In this document: positions 1-5,280 of the stretch, piece after piece
How the letters are laid out: the number at the start of each line of letters is the position of its first letter
How positions within the stretch are numbered: the first letter of the stretch is position 1
Source of the DNA: JASFQI01 sp050115555
GTDB taxonomy: Bacteria; Desulfobacterota; DSM-4660; Desulfatiglandales; HGW-15
Length of the DNA: 5,280 nucleotides
Reading direction: 5' to 3'
Assembly (NCBI GenBank): GCA_050115555.1
Contig: JASFQI010000348.1
Span: 1-5,280 of the forward strand
The notes under the pieces: generated by a model
The model's database searches: none
Seen by the model: only the letters and a program-made list of their open reading frames with translations
Told to the model about the DNA's origin: nothing
Translations under genes and position numbers: made by a program

Positions 1-1
1 G

Positions 2-835
2 GGTGTAGTGAGCGCGATAGACCGTACCGTTCGGTCCGGAGACATGGTGTACCGTCACTTCATTCAGACGGACGCTTCCATCAATCCCGGGAACAGCGGT
101 GGACCGCTTTTGAACATCAACGGGAGCCTGATCGGGATCAACACGGCGATCTATCAGAAGGCTCAGGGGATAGGCTTCGCCATTCCGGTGAACAAGGCCA
201 AGCGCATCGTTCAGGAGCTTATACGAGCCGGAGAGGTGCGATGTCCGTGGCTGGGGGTGGAGATCCAGGAGTTGACCGAGGATCTGGCAAAGAAATTCGC
301 GTTTTCTCCAGACCGTCAAGGCGTTCTGGTCAGCGGTGTGATGCAGGGAAGCCCTGCCATGGAGGCGGGGATTCAGAGGGGCGATATCCTGGTTCAAGTG
401 GGGAGGGACACCGTGGCATCCCTCTCCGATTATAGAGGAGCTCTTTCCGAGTATGCACCTGGAAACCGTGTCGACCTGGAGGTGTTCAGAGCCGGAGATC
501 TCCGGAAGCTGAAGGCGGAGCTGGTCCCGTTTCCGCTCGATCTGGCCCTGAGGTTGGTAGAGCAGCGAATGGGGATTATCGTGGAGGACGCGTCCAGGGG
601 GCTTTTAAGGAAGTACAGTGTCAGGAAGGCCGTAGCCATTCGCGAGGTCCTGCCGAGCTCCGAGGCGGCAAGGACCGGGCTCGAGCCGGGAGATTTGATC
701 CTGAAGGTAAACGAGATGGAGACGCCGGACATGGAGGTCTTCAAGAAGGCGATCAGCCGCTATCACCAGCTCCCGTCGCTCACGCTGTTCGTTCGGCGGG
801 GAGCCTACATCTACTCGCTCACGCTACCATTCTAA
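2..835 (+). CDS. HtrA/DegP-like trypsin-family serine protease with two PDZ domains, 5'-truncated
   Basis: This is the C-terminal 277 residues of a protein whose reading frame is open to the left edge, so the true start is outside the window and the GTG at 8 is not it. Seen: the start reads GVVSAIDR, matching the strand before the active site in HtrA proteases. The nucleophile motif GNSGGP follows, with the serine codon at 95-97, and then IGFAIP. A first PDZ domain spans about visible residues 83-174 and begins with the peptide-binding loop WLGV. A second, more divergent PDZ-like domain covers about 184-277 and contains GLEPGDLILKVN; it runs to the stop. The catalytic His and Asp would lie upstream. 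Known for the family: envelope proteases or chaperones that degrade misfolded periplasmic proteins, with PDZ domains regulating access. The signal peptide or anchor cannot be seen, so location is inferred. It converges on purQ, which suggests independent transcription. The exact paralogue (DegP, DegQ or DegS type) cannot be decided. Confidence 0.93.
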   Translation, partial: GVVSAIDRTVRSGDMVYRHFIQTDASINPGNSGGPLLNINGSLIGINTAIYQKAQGIGFAIPVNKAKRIVQELIRAGEVRCPWLGVEIQELTEDLAKKFAFSPDRQGVLVSGVMQGSPAMEAGIQRGDILVQVGRDTVASLSDYRGALSEYAPGNRVDLEVFRAGDLRKLKAELVPFPLDLALRLVEQRMGIIVEDASRGLLRKYSVRKAVAIREVLPSSEAARTGLEPGDLILKVNEMETPDMEVFKKAISRYHQLPSLTLFVRRGAYIYSLTLPF

Positions 836-843
836 AATGTATT

Positions 844-884
844 TGGGGACGTTGGTAAGAAAAGAGCAAGGGGACGCTGGTCAG
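844..884 (+). repeat. Degenerate direct repeat of a GGGGACG-TGGT motif
   Basis: The 16-mers at 844-859 (TGGGGACGTTGGTAAG) and 869-884 (AGGGGACGCTGGTCAG) agree at 13 of 16 positions, 25 bases apart. The second copy is the outer end of the left arm of the large hairpin at 869-929, so the same motif also occurs inverted at 914-929. Three copies in under 90 bases suggest remnants of a dispersed repeat. I recall GGGGACG-type ends flanking REP-associated (Transposase_17) elements in related bacteria. That link is inference, and no transposase gene is present here. Confidence 0.6.
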
Positions 885-936
885 TTTATAAAATTTTATT
901 TAAAATTTATAAACTGACCAGCGTCCCCTATTTTTT
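869..936 (+). terminator. Long perfect hairpin with T-run, probable bidirectional terminator
   Basis: Positions 869-892 pair perfectly with 906-929, giving a 24-bp stem. A 13-base AT-rich loop (893-905) can add three more pairs after one A-A mismatch. On the plus strand the stem is followed closely by six Ts (931-936), in the right place to end the protease transcript. On the minus strand it starts 15 bases beyond the purQ stop and is followed by a weaker T-rich stretch (reverse complement TTGCTCTTTTC), so it can also end the purL-purQ transcript. The stem is much longer than a usual intrinsic terminator and its inner half is AT-rich. That is why a repeat-element origin is also considered. 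Confidence 0.75.
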
Positions 937-943
937 CTCTTCT

Positions 944-1765
944 CTACACCAGGTGTTGCCGGGCGTAGTCCACGGCGTTTCGGAAGATTTGTACGCCGGC
1001 ACCTTCATCGGTATGGAAGCCCTTGCCCTCCCGGGAAAGGGATGCTTTTCGGCGTGTCCAGTCCGGGTGATTCGTGATGTGGTGAAAGGCCTCAGGGTGG
1101 GGCATGAGCCCGAAGATGCGTCCGGTGGGGTCGCAGATGCCGGCAATGTCTTCAAGGGAACCGTTGGGGTTTTCAGGCCAGTGACCTTCGGCGGGATGCC
1201 CGTCCTCCTTGGAATACCGCATGACGACCTGGCCGCTCGTCTTCAGACGTTGAATGTCTTTCTGTTCTGCGTAGAATTTGCCTTCACCGTGGCGAACCGG
1301 CAAATCGATGTTCTTCAAGCCTTTTGTAAACACGCAAGGGGACGTGGTGTTCACACTGAGACGGACCCATGTGTCGATGAAGTTTCCCGAGTCATTGTAC
1401 GTGATGGCGACACGGCGCTCGCGATAGTCCTGGTCAAAACCCGGAAGCAGGCCCAGGTTTACGAGGGACTGAAATCCATTGCAAATGCCGATAACGAGCT
1501 TACCCTGCCGAACGAACCGATCCATGGGGTCGCCGATATTGTTTCGAAGCTTGGCGGCAAGCAGGACTCCCGCACCGTGATCGTCGGCCCAGGAAAATCC
1601 TCCTCCGAAGACCATGATGTGAAACTCGTCCAGGTTTCCAAGCTCGATCAGGTCGTTGATGTGGACGCGCTGGGGATCGGCCCCGGCCAGGCGAAGGGCG
1701 AAATCGGTTTCGTAATCGCAGTTGAGACCGTAACCGGTCATGACCAGCGCTCGTACGGTCGTCAT
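944..1765 (-). CDS. purQ: Phosphoribosylformylglycinamidine synthase, glutaminase subunit PurQ
   Basis: The 273-residue product is a class I glutamine amidotransferase. It hydrolyses glutamine and passes ammonia to PurL for conversion of FGAR to FGAM in cytoplasmic de novo purine synthesis. Seen: an N-terminal Rossmann-like start (VRALVMTGYGLNCDYET), the oxyanion-side strand VFGGGFSWADD at 52-62, the nucleophile elbow GICNGFQ with Cys95, and the C-terminal MPHPEA with His223 and Glu225 completing the triad. It is longer than the ~227-residue PurQ of Bacillus and closer to the glutaminase domain at the end of E. coli-type large PurL. Start choice: ATG at 1765 overlaps the purL stop as ATGA and has GGAGGT five bases upstream. 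A longer in-frame extension (to 2194) is open but lies antiparallel-shifted inside purL and is not supported. Co-transcription and translational coupling with purL are inferred from the overlap. The gene ends 15 bases before the intergenic hairpin. Confidence 0.96.
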   Translation of the reverse strand: MTTVRALVMTGYGLNCDYETDFALRLAGADPQRVHINDLIELGNLDEFHIMVFGGGFSWADDHGAGVLLAAKLRNNIGDPMDRFVRQGKLVIGICNGFQSLVNLGLLPGFDQDYRERRVAITYNDSGNFIDTWVRLSVNTTSPCVFTKGLKNIDLPVRHGEGKFYAEQKDIQRLKTSGQVVMRYSKEDGHPAEGHWPENPNGSLEDIAGICDPTGRIFGLMPHPEAFHHITNHPDWTRRKASLSREGKGFHTDEGAGVQIFRNAVDYARQHLV

Positions 1766-4755
1766 ACAAGACCTCCGAAGGGTTCCATCCACCGTTCCTT
1801 GAGCGTACGGACAGGGACGTCGATAAGTGGCGTTCCGTCCCCATGACGGACCACGAACCGGGGATCGCGGGTGACGCTTCCAATGCAACGGACCGGGAGG
1901 TTCGAAAAGCACGATTCGAATGCGTCGCGGGCGTGGGGCGGGACCGTGACCACAAAACGGCCGGCCGACTCGGAGTACAGGAGACGGCTGAGTGAAAGCG
2001 AAGCATCCGCCGGCACATCCTTGAGGTCCACGTCCATGCCCAACTCTCCGGCCATGGATGCCAGCGCCAGGTGGACCCCTAGCCCACCCCGGCTGACGGC
2101 ATGGGCCGATGCTACAAGGTCCCGGCTCATCGCGTGGTGAAGCGCCTCGTAAAGGGGCATCGCCTCCGAAGGGATCAGACGGGGTACGTTGCATCCAACA
2201 GCGCCCATCATCTGGTAATACTCCCCGCCGCCGAGCTCGTCCCGCGTCGTTCCCAGCACGTAGACGTGATCATCGGGCATCTTGGCGTCCATGGTCACGC
2301 AGCGCAGGATATCGGGCACCACACTACTTACCGTGAAGAGGAGGGTGGGGAGTCCCGAGAGCTTGCGGGACTCGCCGTACCGGCCTCTCAGGTTGCCGTC
2401 GATGTACATGCTGTCCTTGCCCGAGAGCAGGGGAATGCCGTAGGCGAGACAGGTGTCCCGGAGGGCCCAGTTGGAACGCACGAGCTGGGCGGCCTTGTAT
2501 TTGCCGTCCGGGTTGCCCAGAGGATCGTACTGGATGGTGGGCCAGCAGAAGTTGTCCACGCCGCCCAGGTGGTGTGGATCGCCTCCAACGGCGATCACCC
2601 GGCGGACGGCCTCGTCCACGGTCACCTCGGTCATGGCGTACGTATCGATAGCCGAGTAAAAAGGGTTCAATGCCTGGGCCACGGCAAGTCCCCTCAAGGA
2701 GTCCAGGACCGGCCGAATCACAGCGGCATCGCTGGGTGTGTCATGTTTTAGACCCACCAGGGGTTTGATGATGCTTCCACCCTGCACCTCGTGGTCGTAC
2801 TGGCGTGCAATCCAGTTGCGTGCACACAGGTTGGGACGTGCAAGCATGTCCTGTAGCAGCAGGCCATGGTCCTCGGGTTCGCTCAGAACGGGTTCGATCA
2901 GACCGCGCGTCTCCGGAGGGGTCCATTCGGCGTCAAACTCCCATTGGGGAAAGTCGGACTCCAGAAAATCCATGCGAATGAGAGCGCAGGTCTTGTCCCG
3001 ATAGTCCAGGCGCAGGTACCCGGAGTCATTGTACTCCCCGATGACCGTGCTCTCGACCGCGTGCTTTCGTGAGAGCTCCATAAAGCGATCCAGGCGGTCC
3101 GGCCGCACGGCCACGGTCATCCTCTCCTGGGATTCGGAAACCCAGATTTCCCACTGGTCCAGCCCCTCGTACTTGAGAGGCACACGGTCCAGGTCCACAT
3201 GGCAGCCGTTGGAAAACCTGGCCGACTCCCCCACGGATGAGGAGAGGCCGCCTCCGCCATTGTCCGTGATGAACGAGTACAACCCCTCGTCGCGCGCCTC
3301 GAGGAGAAAATCGTGCATTTTCTTCTGGGTGTAAGGGTCCCCGATCTGAACGTGACCTGCCGGGGTGTGCTCGGAAAACGTCTCGGACGCCGCAGTGACG
3401 CCGTGAATCCCGTCTTTGCCCACGCGCCCGCCGCACATCACGACGAGGTCGCCGGGGCGCGTGGTCTTCCGGTGGCTGGGCTCTCCATGAATCACGGAGG
3501 GCATGATTCCCAATGCGGTGACAAAGACCAGGCATTTGCCCATGTACCCGTCGTCGAAGAGGACCTGGCCGAACGGGGTGGGCACGCCGCTCTTGTTCCC
3601 GCCGTCACGAACGCCCTCGATGACGCCGTCCAGGAGCCGCCTGGGATGAAGGCGGGGTGAGAGGGGACCGGAATAGTCCCGGTATCCTGTGCAGTACGCG
3701 TACATGCCCAACACGAGCTTCGAGCCCTTACCCGTGCCGAGCGGGTCCCTGTAGATCCCTACGATTCCTGTGATGGCGCCGCCGTAAGCCTCCATGTTGG
3801 ACGGGCTGTTGTGCGTCTCGCCCGTGATCACGTAGTTGTTTTCTTGATCGAACCGGGCTACGCCGGCATTGTCCCAGAGAACGGAGACGACCCAGTCCTT
3901 CTGCTCCTGAATGGCCAGTGTAGGGGATTCGATGCATGTCTTGAAGAGGTTGTCCACCTCGCAGGTTTCCCCGGTGGCAAGATCCCGGTACCTGAAGAGT
4001 CCCTTGAAGGTGTTGTGGTTGCAGTGGTCGCTCCGAGCCTGGGAGATGTACTCGAGCTCCACATCGGTGGGGCGGTCGAGGCCGAAGCGCCTGCGTTCCT
4101 CCAACACGTCTTCCCGTATGAAGTAGCCGCGGATGATGGGAATGTCGCTGTCCTGGAGCGCCAGGCTCCGTTCCGTTGATATGGCCTTCAGGTCGTGGTC
4201 GCTCTCTACGGCCACGAGGTTCACCTGTGGTTCGTGGTTCAGGATCACCTTGGGGACCTGAAAGCCGATTCCCTGTGCCGGATCCCATTCGTCCCGGGCG
4301 TACACGGCCCACTGCTGAACGATGTCGTTGGCCAGGATTTCGCCGGCCAGGATTTCGGCGGCCTCCTGAGAAAGGTCTCCCTGAATGACGTACTGTTTGG
4401 AGGTGTACACGTTTTCTTCAGGGCCGAAACGGATCTTGAGGAAATCCTCGATGGCCTCCACGGCCGTACTGCCGGCCGTGTCGCGTACTCCGGGGCGAAA
4501 CCCGATCCACACGATCCAGTCGAAAGAGGAAGCCAGGGGAGAAAAGGAGGATGTTTCTGTGACCGGATTTGTGAAAAGGGAAACACGGACGGCTTCAAGC
4601 TGTTCCTCACTCAGACCCGCATCGATCGTGAGGCCGCGGATCACCCGGATATCTTGAGCCTGGATACCGAAGTAGTCCCTGGCCTTTTTACGGACACCTT
4701 CCCCTTCAGCGTCTCGGAGGTCCTCTCGTAACGCCACTTCGAGCCGGGATACCAT
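1762..4755 (-). CDS. purL: Phosphoribosylformylglycinamidine synthase, synthetase subunit PurL with fused PurS-like N-terminus
   Basis: The 997-residue cytoplasmic enzyme catalyses the ATP-dependent amination of FGAR to FGAM, using ammonia supplied by PurQ. Seen: two PurS-like repeats at about residues 4-67 and 79-151, then a linker, then two PurM-like synthetase halves. Landmarks are the His signature SDHCNH at 242-247, the ATP/Mg segment GETHNSPSNMEAYGG at 312-326, GGRVGKDGIHG at 442-452, ITDNGGGGLSS at 496-506, MTEVTVDEAVRR at 708-719, SGKDSM at 778-783 and SRGGLGVHLALASMAGELG at 888-906. Length plus the 273-residue PurQ gives about 1270, close to the ~1295 of single-chain E. coli PurL. 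This is therefore the large architecture with the glutaminase split off, not the small ~740-residue PurL that needs separate PurS. The ATG at 4755 is chosen because AAGGAG lies six bases upstream and the PurS homology begins at once. The frame stays open to 5271, but that extension looks non-coding. Confidence 0.96.
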   Translation of the reverse strand: MVSRLEVALREDLRDAEGEGVRKKARDYFGIQAQDIRVIRGLTIDAGLSEEQLEAVRVSLFTNPVTETSSFSPLASSFDWIVWIGFRPGVRDTAGSTAVEAIEDFLKIRFGPEENVYTSKQYVIQGDLSQEAAEILAGEILANDIVQQWAVYARDEWDPAQGIGFQVPKVILNHEPQVNLVAVESDHDLKAISTERSLALQDSDIPIIRGYFIREDVLEERRRFGLDRPTDVELEYISQARSDHCNHNTFKGLFRYRDLATGETCEVDNLFKTCIESPTLAIQEQKDWVVSVLWDNAGVARFDQENNYVITGETHNSPSNMEAYGGAITGIVGIYRDPLGTGKGSKLVLGMYAYCTGYRDYSGPLSPRLHPRRLLDGVIEGVRDGGNKSGVPTPFGQVLFDDGYMGKCLVFVTALGIMPSVIHGEPSHRKTTRPGDLVVMCGGRVGKDGIHGVTAASETFSEHTPAGHVQIGDPYTQKKMHDFLLEARDEGLYSFITDNGGGGLSSSVGESARFSNGCHVDLDRVPLKYEGLDQWEIWVSESQERMTVAVRPDRLDRFMELSRKHAVESTVIGEYNDSGYLRLDYRDKTCALIRMDFLESDFPQWEFDAEWTPPETRGLIEPVLSEPEDHGLLLQDMLARPNLCARNWIARQYDHEVQGGSIIKPLVGLKHDTPSDAAVIRPVLDSLRGLAVAQALNPFYSAIDTYAMTEVTVDEAVRRVIAVGGDPHHLGGVDNFCWPTIQYDPLGNPDGKYKAAQLVRSNWALRDTCLAYGIPLLSGKDSMYIDGNLRGRYGESRKLSGLPTLLFTVSSVVPDILRCVTMDAKMPDDHVYVLGTTRDELGGGEYYQMMGAVGCNVPRLIPSEAMPLYEALHHAMSRDLVASAHAVSRGGLGVHLALASMAGELGMDVDLKDVPADASLSLSRLLYSESAGRFVVTVPPHARDAFESCFSNLPVRCIGSVTRDPRFVVRHGDGTPLIDVPVRTLKERWMEPFGGLV
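1771..1776 (-). promoter_or_regulatory. Shine-Dalgarno site of purQ, inside the purL 3' end
   Basis: The minus strand reads GGAGGT, then CTTGT, then ATG at 1765: a near-perfect Shine-Dalgarno with a five-base spacer. It is embedded in the final Gly-Gly-Leu-Val codons of purL. This decides the purQ start and supports reinitiation after purL translation ends at the ATGA overlap. Confidence 0.85.
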
Positions 4756-4761
4756 GGATGA

Positions 4762-4767
4762 CTCCTT
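4762..4767 (-). promoter_or_regulatory. Shine-Dalgarno site of purL
   Basis: The minus strand reads AAGGAG, then TCATCC, then ATG at 4755. The six-base spacer and strong anti-16S match fix the purL start and argue against the upstream in-frame ATG codons. Confidence 0.85.
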
Positions 4768-4865
4768 GTGCAGCCGGGAAATGGGCATTGTGGATGGAAA
4801 CAGGCGGGTCGCCGGCGATATGCACCGTCCGGCAGAACCGGAAAAGCCCGGGATCAATGCCCACA

Positions 4866-4895
4866 ACTCTAAATCAAAACGGAGCGGAGAGTCAA
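4866..4895 (-). promoter_or_regulatory. Predicted sigma70-type promoter of purL-purQ
   Basis: On the minus strand TTGACT (4890-4895, five of six to consensus) is followed by 18 bases and TAGAGT (4866-4871, four of six). Transcription would start near 4859, giving a purL leader of roughly 100 bases. It is the best-placed promoter-like pair upstream of purL; the -10 box is only moderate. Confidence 0.5.
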
Positions 4896-4900
4896 TAGGC

Positions 4901-4941
4901 GGGGGGGTAGGCGGGAGGGGGTTGGCCTCGGGGTGCGGGGG
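4901..4941 (+). other. G-rich tract able to form a G-quadruplex
   Basis: The plus strand carries G-runs at 4901-4907 (seven), 4913-4915 (three), 4917-4921 (five), 4930-4933 (four) and 4937-4941 (five). The runs from 4901 to 4921 satisfy the usual G3-N1-7 four-run rule. TAGGCGGG occurs twice, at 4896-4903 and 4908-4915. The tract lies between the leftward -35 box (4890-4895) and the rightward -35 box (4942-4947). Folding is a prediction from composition only. Confidence 0.6.
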
Positions 4942-4970
4942 TTGAAATCCCAGGGTTTGATGCGTATAGT
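4942..4970 (+). promoter_or_regulatory. Predicted sigma70-type promoter firing rightward
   Basis: TTGAAA (4942-4947) and TATAGT (4965-4970) each match consensus at five of six positions and are separated by an ideal 17 bases. Transcription would start near 4977. The first plausible rightward start codon is at 5252, so the transcript would have a leader of about 275 bases, or it could encode a small RNA. This is the best promoter match in the region. Confidence 0.55.
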
Positions 4971-5000
4971 AAAAGAGCAGGAAATATAGAAACGATCTCT

Positions 5001-5041
5001 GAACCGCTCGCTTTGAATGAAAAATCATACCGGAGCGATTC
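5001..5041. repeat. Imperfect inverted repeat
   Basis: GAACCGCTC (5001-5009) faces GAGCGATTC (5033-5041), with eight of nine positions complementary across a 23-base loop. In minus-strand RNA the odd pair becomes a U-G wobble, so the helix is complete there; in plus-strand RNA it is a C-A mismatch. It may be an operator or a hairpin near the start of the rightward transcript. No function can be assigned. Confidence 0.4.
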
Positions 5042-5140
5042 GGCTGTTCCCAAGGTGAATACTGAAATTTCGTCAAAAGTACGAGGGGTTCCGGAAAACT
5101 TCGAGAGCATTTCATAGGGGGTACGTGCGACCCGTGGAAG

Positions 5141-5229
5141 CCCTGGAAAGGCATGCGACTTGCCATGGGGTCTATCGTTCGACCCGGAGCCGGACGGTTG
5201 GTATAGAGAAGATGGAAGCATTTCCAGGG
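5141..5229 (+). other. Potentially structured leader just upstream of the rightward gene
   Basis: CCCTGGAAA (5141-5149) is perfectly complementary to TTTCCAGGG (5221-5229) and could close an 89-base domain. TGC (5154-5156) with GCA (5218-5220) can extend the helix after a four-base bulge. Inside, GGGTC (5168-5172) pairs with GACCC (5181-5185) around an eight-base loop. The domain ends 22 bases before the ATG at 5252, so it sits where it could affect initiation. I do not recognise a known riboswitch class, and the pairing may be chance. Confidence 0.35.
5179..5207 (+). promoter_or_regulatory. Weak alternative rightward promoter
   Basis: TCGACC (5179-5184), 17 bases, then TATAGA (5202-5207): each box matches consensus at four of six positions. 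It would start transcription near 5214 and give a conventional leader of about 38 bases for the ATG at 5252. If this is the real promoter, the long structured leader would not be transcribed as part of that mRNA. Confidence 0.2.
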
Positions 5230-5251
5230 TCGCCAAAAGGAAGAGACCAAG

Positions 5252-5280
5252 ATGGAAGACTTTGTGAACAATGAAAAAAA
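5252..5280 (+). CDS. Possible start of a rightward gene, cut off by the window end
   Basis: ATG at 5252 begins MEDFVNNEK and runs off the edge. A purine-rich AAGGAAGAG (5237-5245) upstream could serve as ribosome binding site, with AGGA ten bases and GAG six bases from the ATG. A rightward promoter candidate lies upstream. A competing start is ATG at 5271 in another frame (MKK, like the start of an exported protein), with only a distant GGAAG. Nine codons are too few to recognise a family, so no function is offered and the gene itself remains uncertain. Confidence 0.35.

Larger units (their letters stand above)
4756..5251. other. Divergent intergenic control region (about 500 bases, no convincing gene)
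   Basis: Nothing here translates into a recognisable protein. The minus-strand frame continuing purL upstream is rich in Pro, Phe, Ser and Arg without domain character, and it lies above a strong purL ribosome binding site. What the stretch holds, from left to right, is the purL leader with short GC hairpins (for example CCGG-TTCTG-CCGG on the minus strand), a leftward promoter at 4866-4895, a G-rich tract at 4901-4941, a rightward promoter at 4942-4970, and inverted repeats at 5001-5041 and 5141-5229. I recognise no known purine riboswitch or PurR-type operator. Confidence 0.7.

Noticed and set aside
953..1846. 297-residue plus-strand open frame opposite purQ
   Set aside because: It is in codon register with purQ on the other strand, a common by-product of GC-rich coding sequence. 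Its translation shows no family features, while purQ is unmistakable.
2101..2751. 216-residue plus-strand open frame inside purL
   Set aside because: It is antisense to well-conserved PurL motifs. The product is Val/Gly/His-rich without recognisable domains, and I saw no supporting ribosome binding site.
4195..4731. 178-residue plus-strand open frame opposite the purL 5' part
   Set aside because: It is a mirror frame of the PurS-like region of PurL, with no independent evidence of coding.
5081..5150. Faint resemblance to guanidine-I (ykkC) riboswitch elements, such as GGGGTTCCGG followed by TTCGAGAG and AAGCCCTGGA
   Set aside because: Only scattered short matches occur and the conserved core strings are not intact. 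A covariance-model search would settle it; I do not claim it.
5166..5200. tRNA-like GTTCGA segment with nearby GC stems
   Set aside because: The bases flanking TTCGACC do not form the five-pair T stem, and no matching acceptor, D or anticodon arms are seen.
4756..5271. In-frame upstream extension of purL that would give a 1169-residue protein
   Set aside because: The added residues have no domain character and low-complexity Pro/Phe/Ser runs. The ATG at 4755 has a strong Shine-Dalgarno and starts directly at the PurS-like homology. A promoter-like pair lies inside the extension.
1..5280. CRISPR array, rRNA genes, insertion sequence or defence system
   Set aside because: No regularly spaced repeats, rRNA-like stretches, transposase or defence-type proteins are visible. 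The coding content is protease plus purine biosynthesis.

Overview
The window looks like a stretch of ordinary chromosome from a GC-rich Gram-negative bacterium. A Desulfobacterota-type (former Deltaproteobacteria) host is my best guess. The basis is the 997-residue PurL that carries its own PurS-like N-terminus, the separate 273-residue PurQ, and the neighbouring two-PDZ HtrA-like protease. This assignment comes from family recollection, not from a search.

Layout: (1) Positions 2-835, plus strand: the C-terminal part of an HtrA/DegP-like serine protease, with the catalytic serine motif and two PDZ-like domains. Its N-terminus lies outside the window. (2) Positions 836-943: a short convergent intergenic gap. 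It holds a perfect 24-bp inverted repeat with an AT-rich loop and a T-run, preceded by a degenerate extra copy of the arm end. It probably terminates both flanking genes and may be a REP-like repeat remnant. (3) Positions 944-4755, minus strand: a two-gene purine biosynthesis unit, purL then purQ, joined by an ATGA stop/start overlap. Together they encode the two halves of formylglycinamidine ribonucleotide (FGAM) synthase. PurQ releases ammonia from glutamine. PurL uses it with ATP to convert FGAR to FGAM, the fourth step of de novo purine synthesis. No separate purS is seen, because two PurS-like repeats are fused to the PurL N-terminus. (4) Positions 4756-5251: about 500 bases without a convincing gene. 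This is a divergent control region with a sigma70-like promoter firing leftward to purL, a G-quadruplex-capable G-rich tract, a second sigma70-like promoter firing rightward, and several inverted repeats in what would be the leader of the rightward transcript. (5) Positions 5252-5280: the possible first codons of a rightward gene cut off by the window end.

The coding content is conventional and I found no new multi-gene system. The parts worth a second look are non-coding: the long palindrome between htrA and purQ, the G-rich tract placed exactly between two divergent -35 boxes, and the potentially structured rightward leader. All other long open frames in the window are mirror frames of purL, purQ or the protease and are not annotated.
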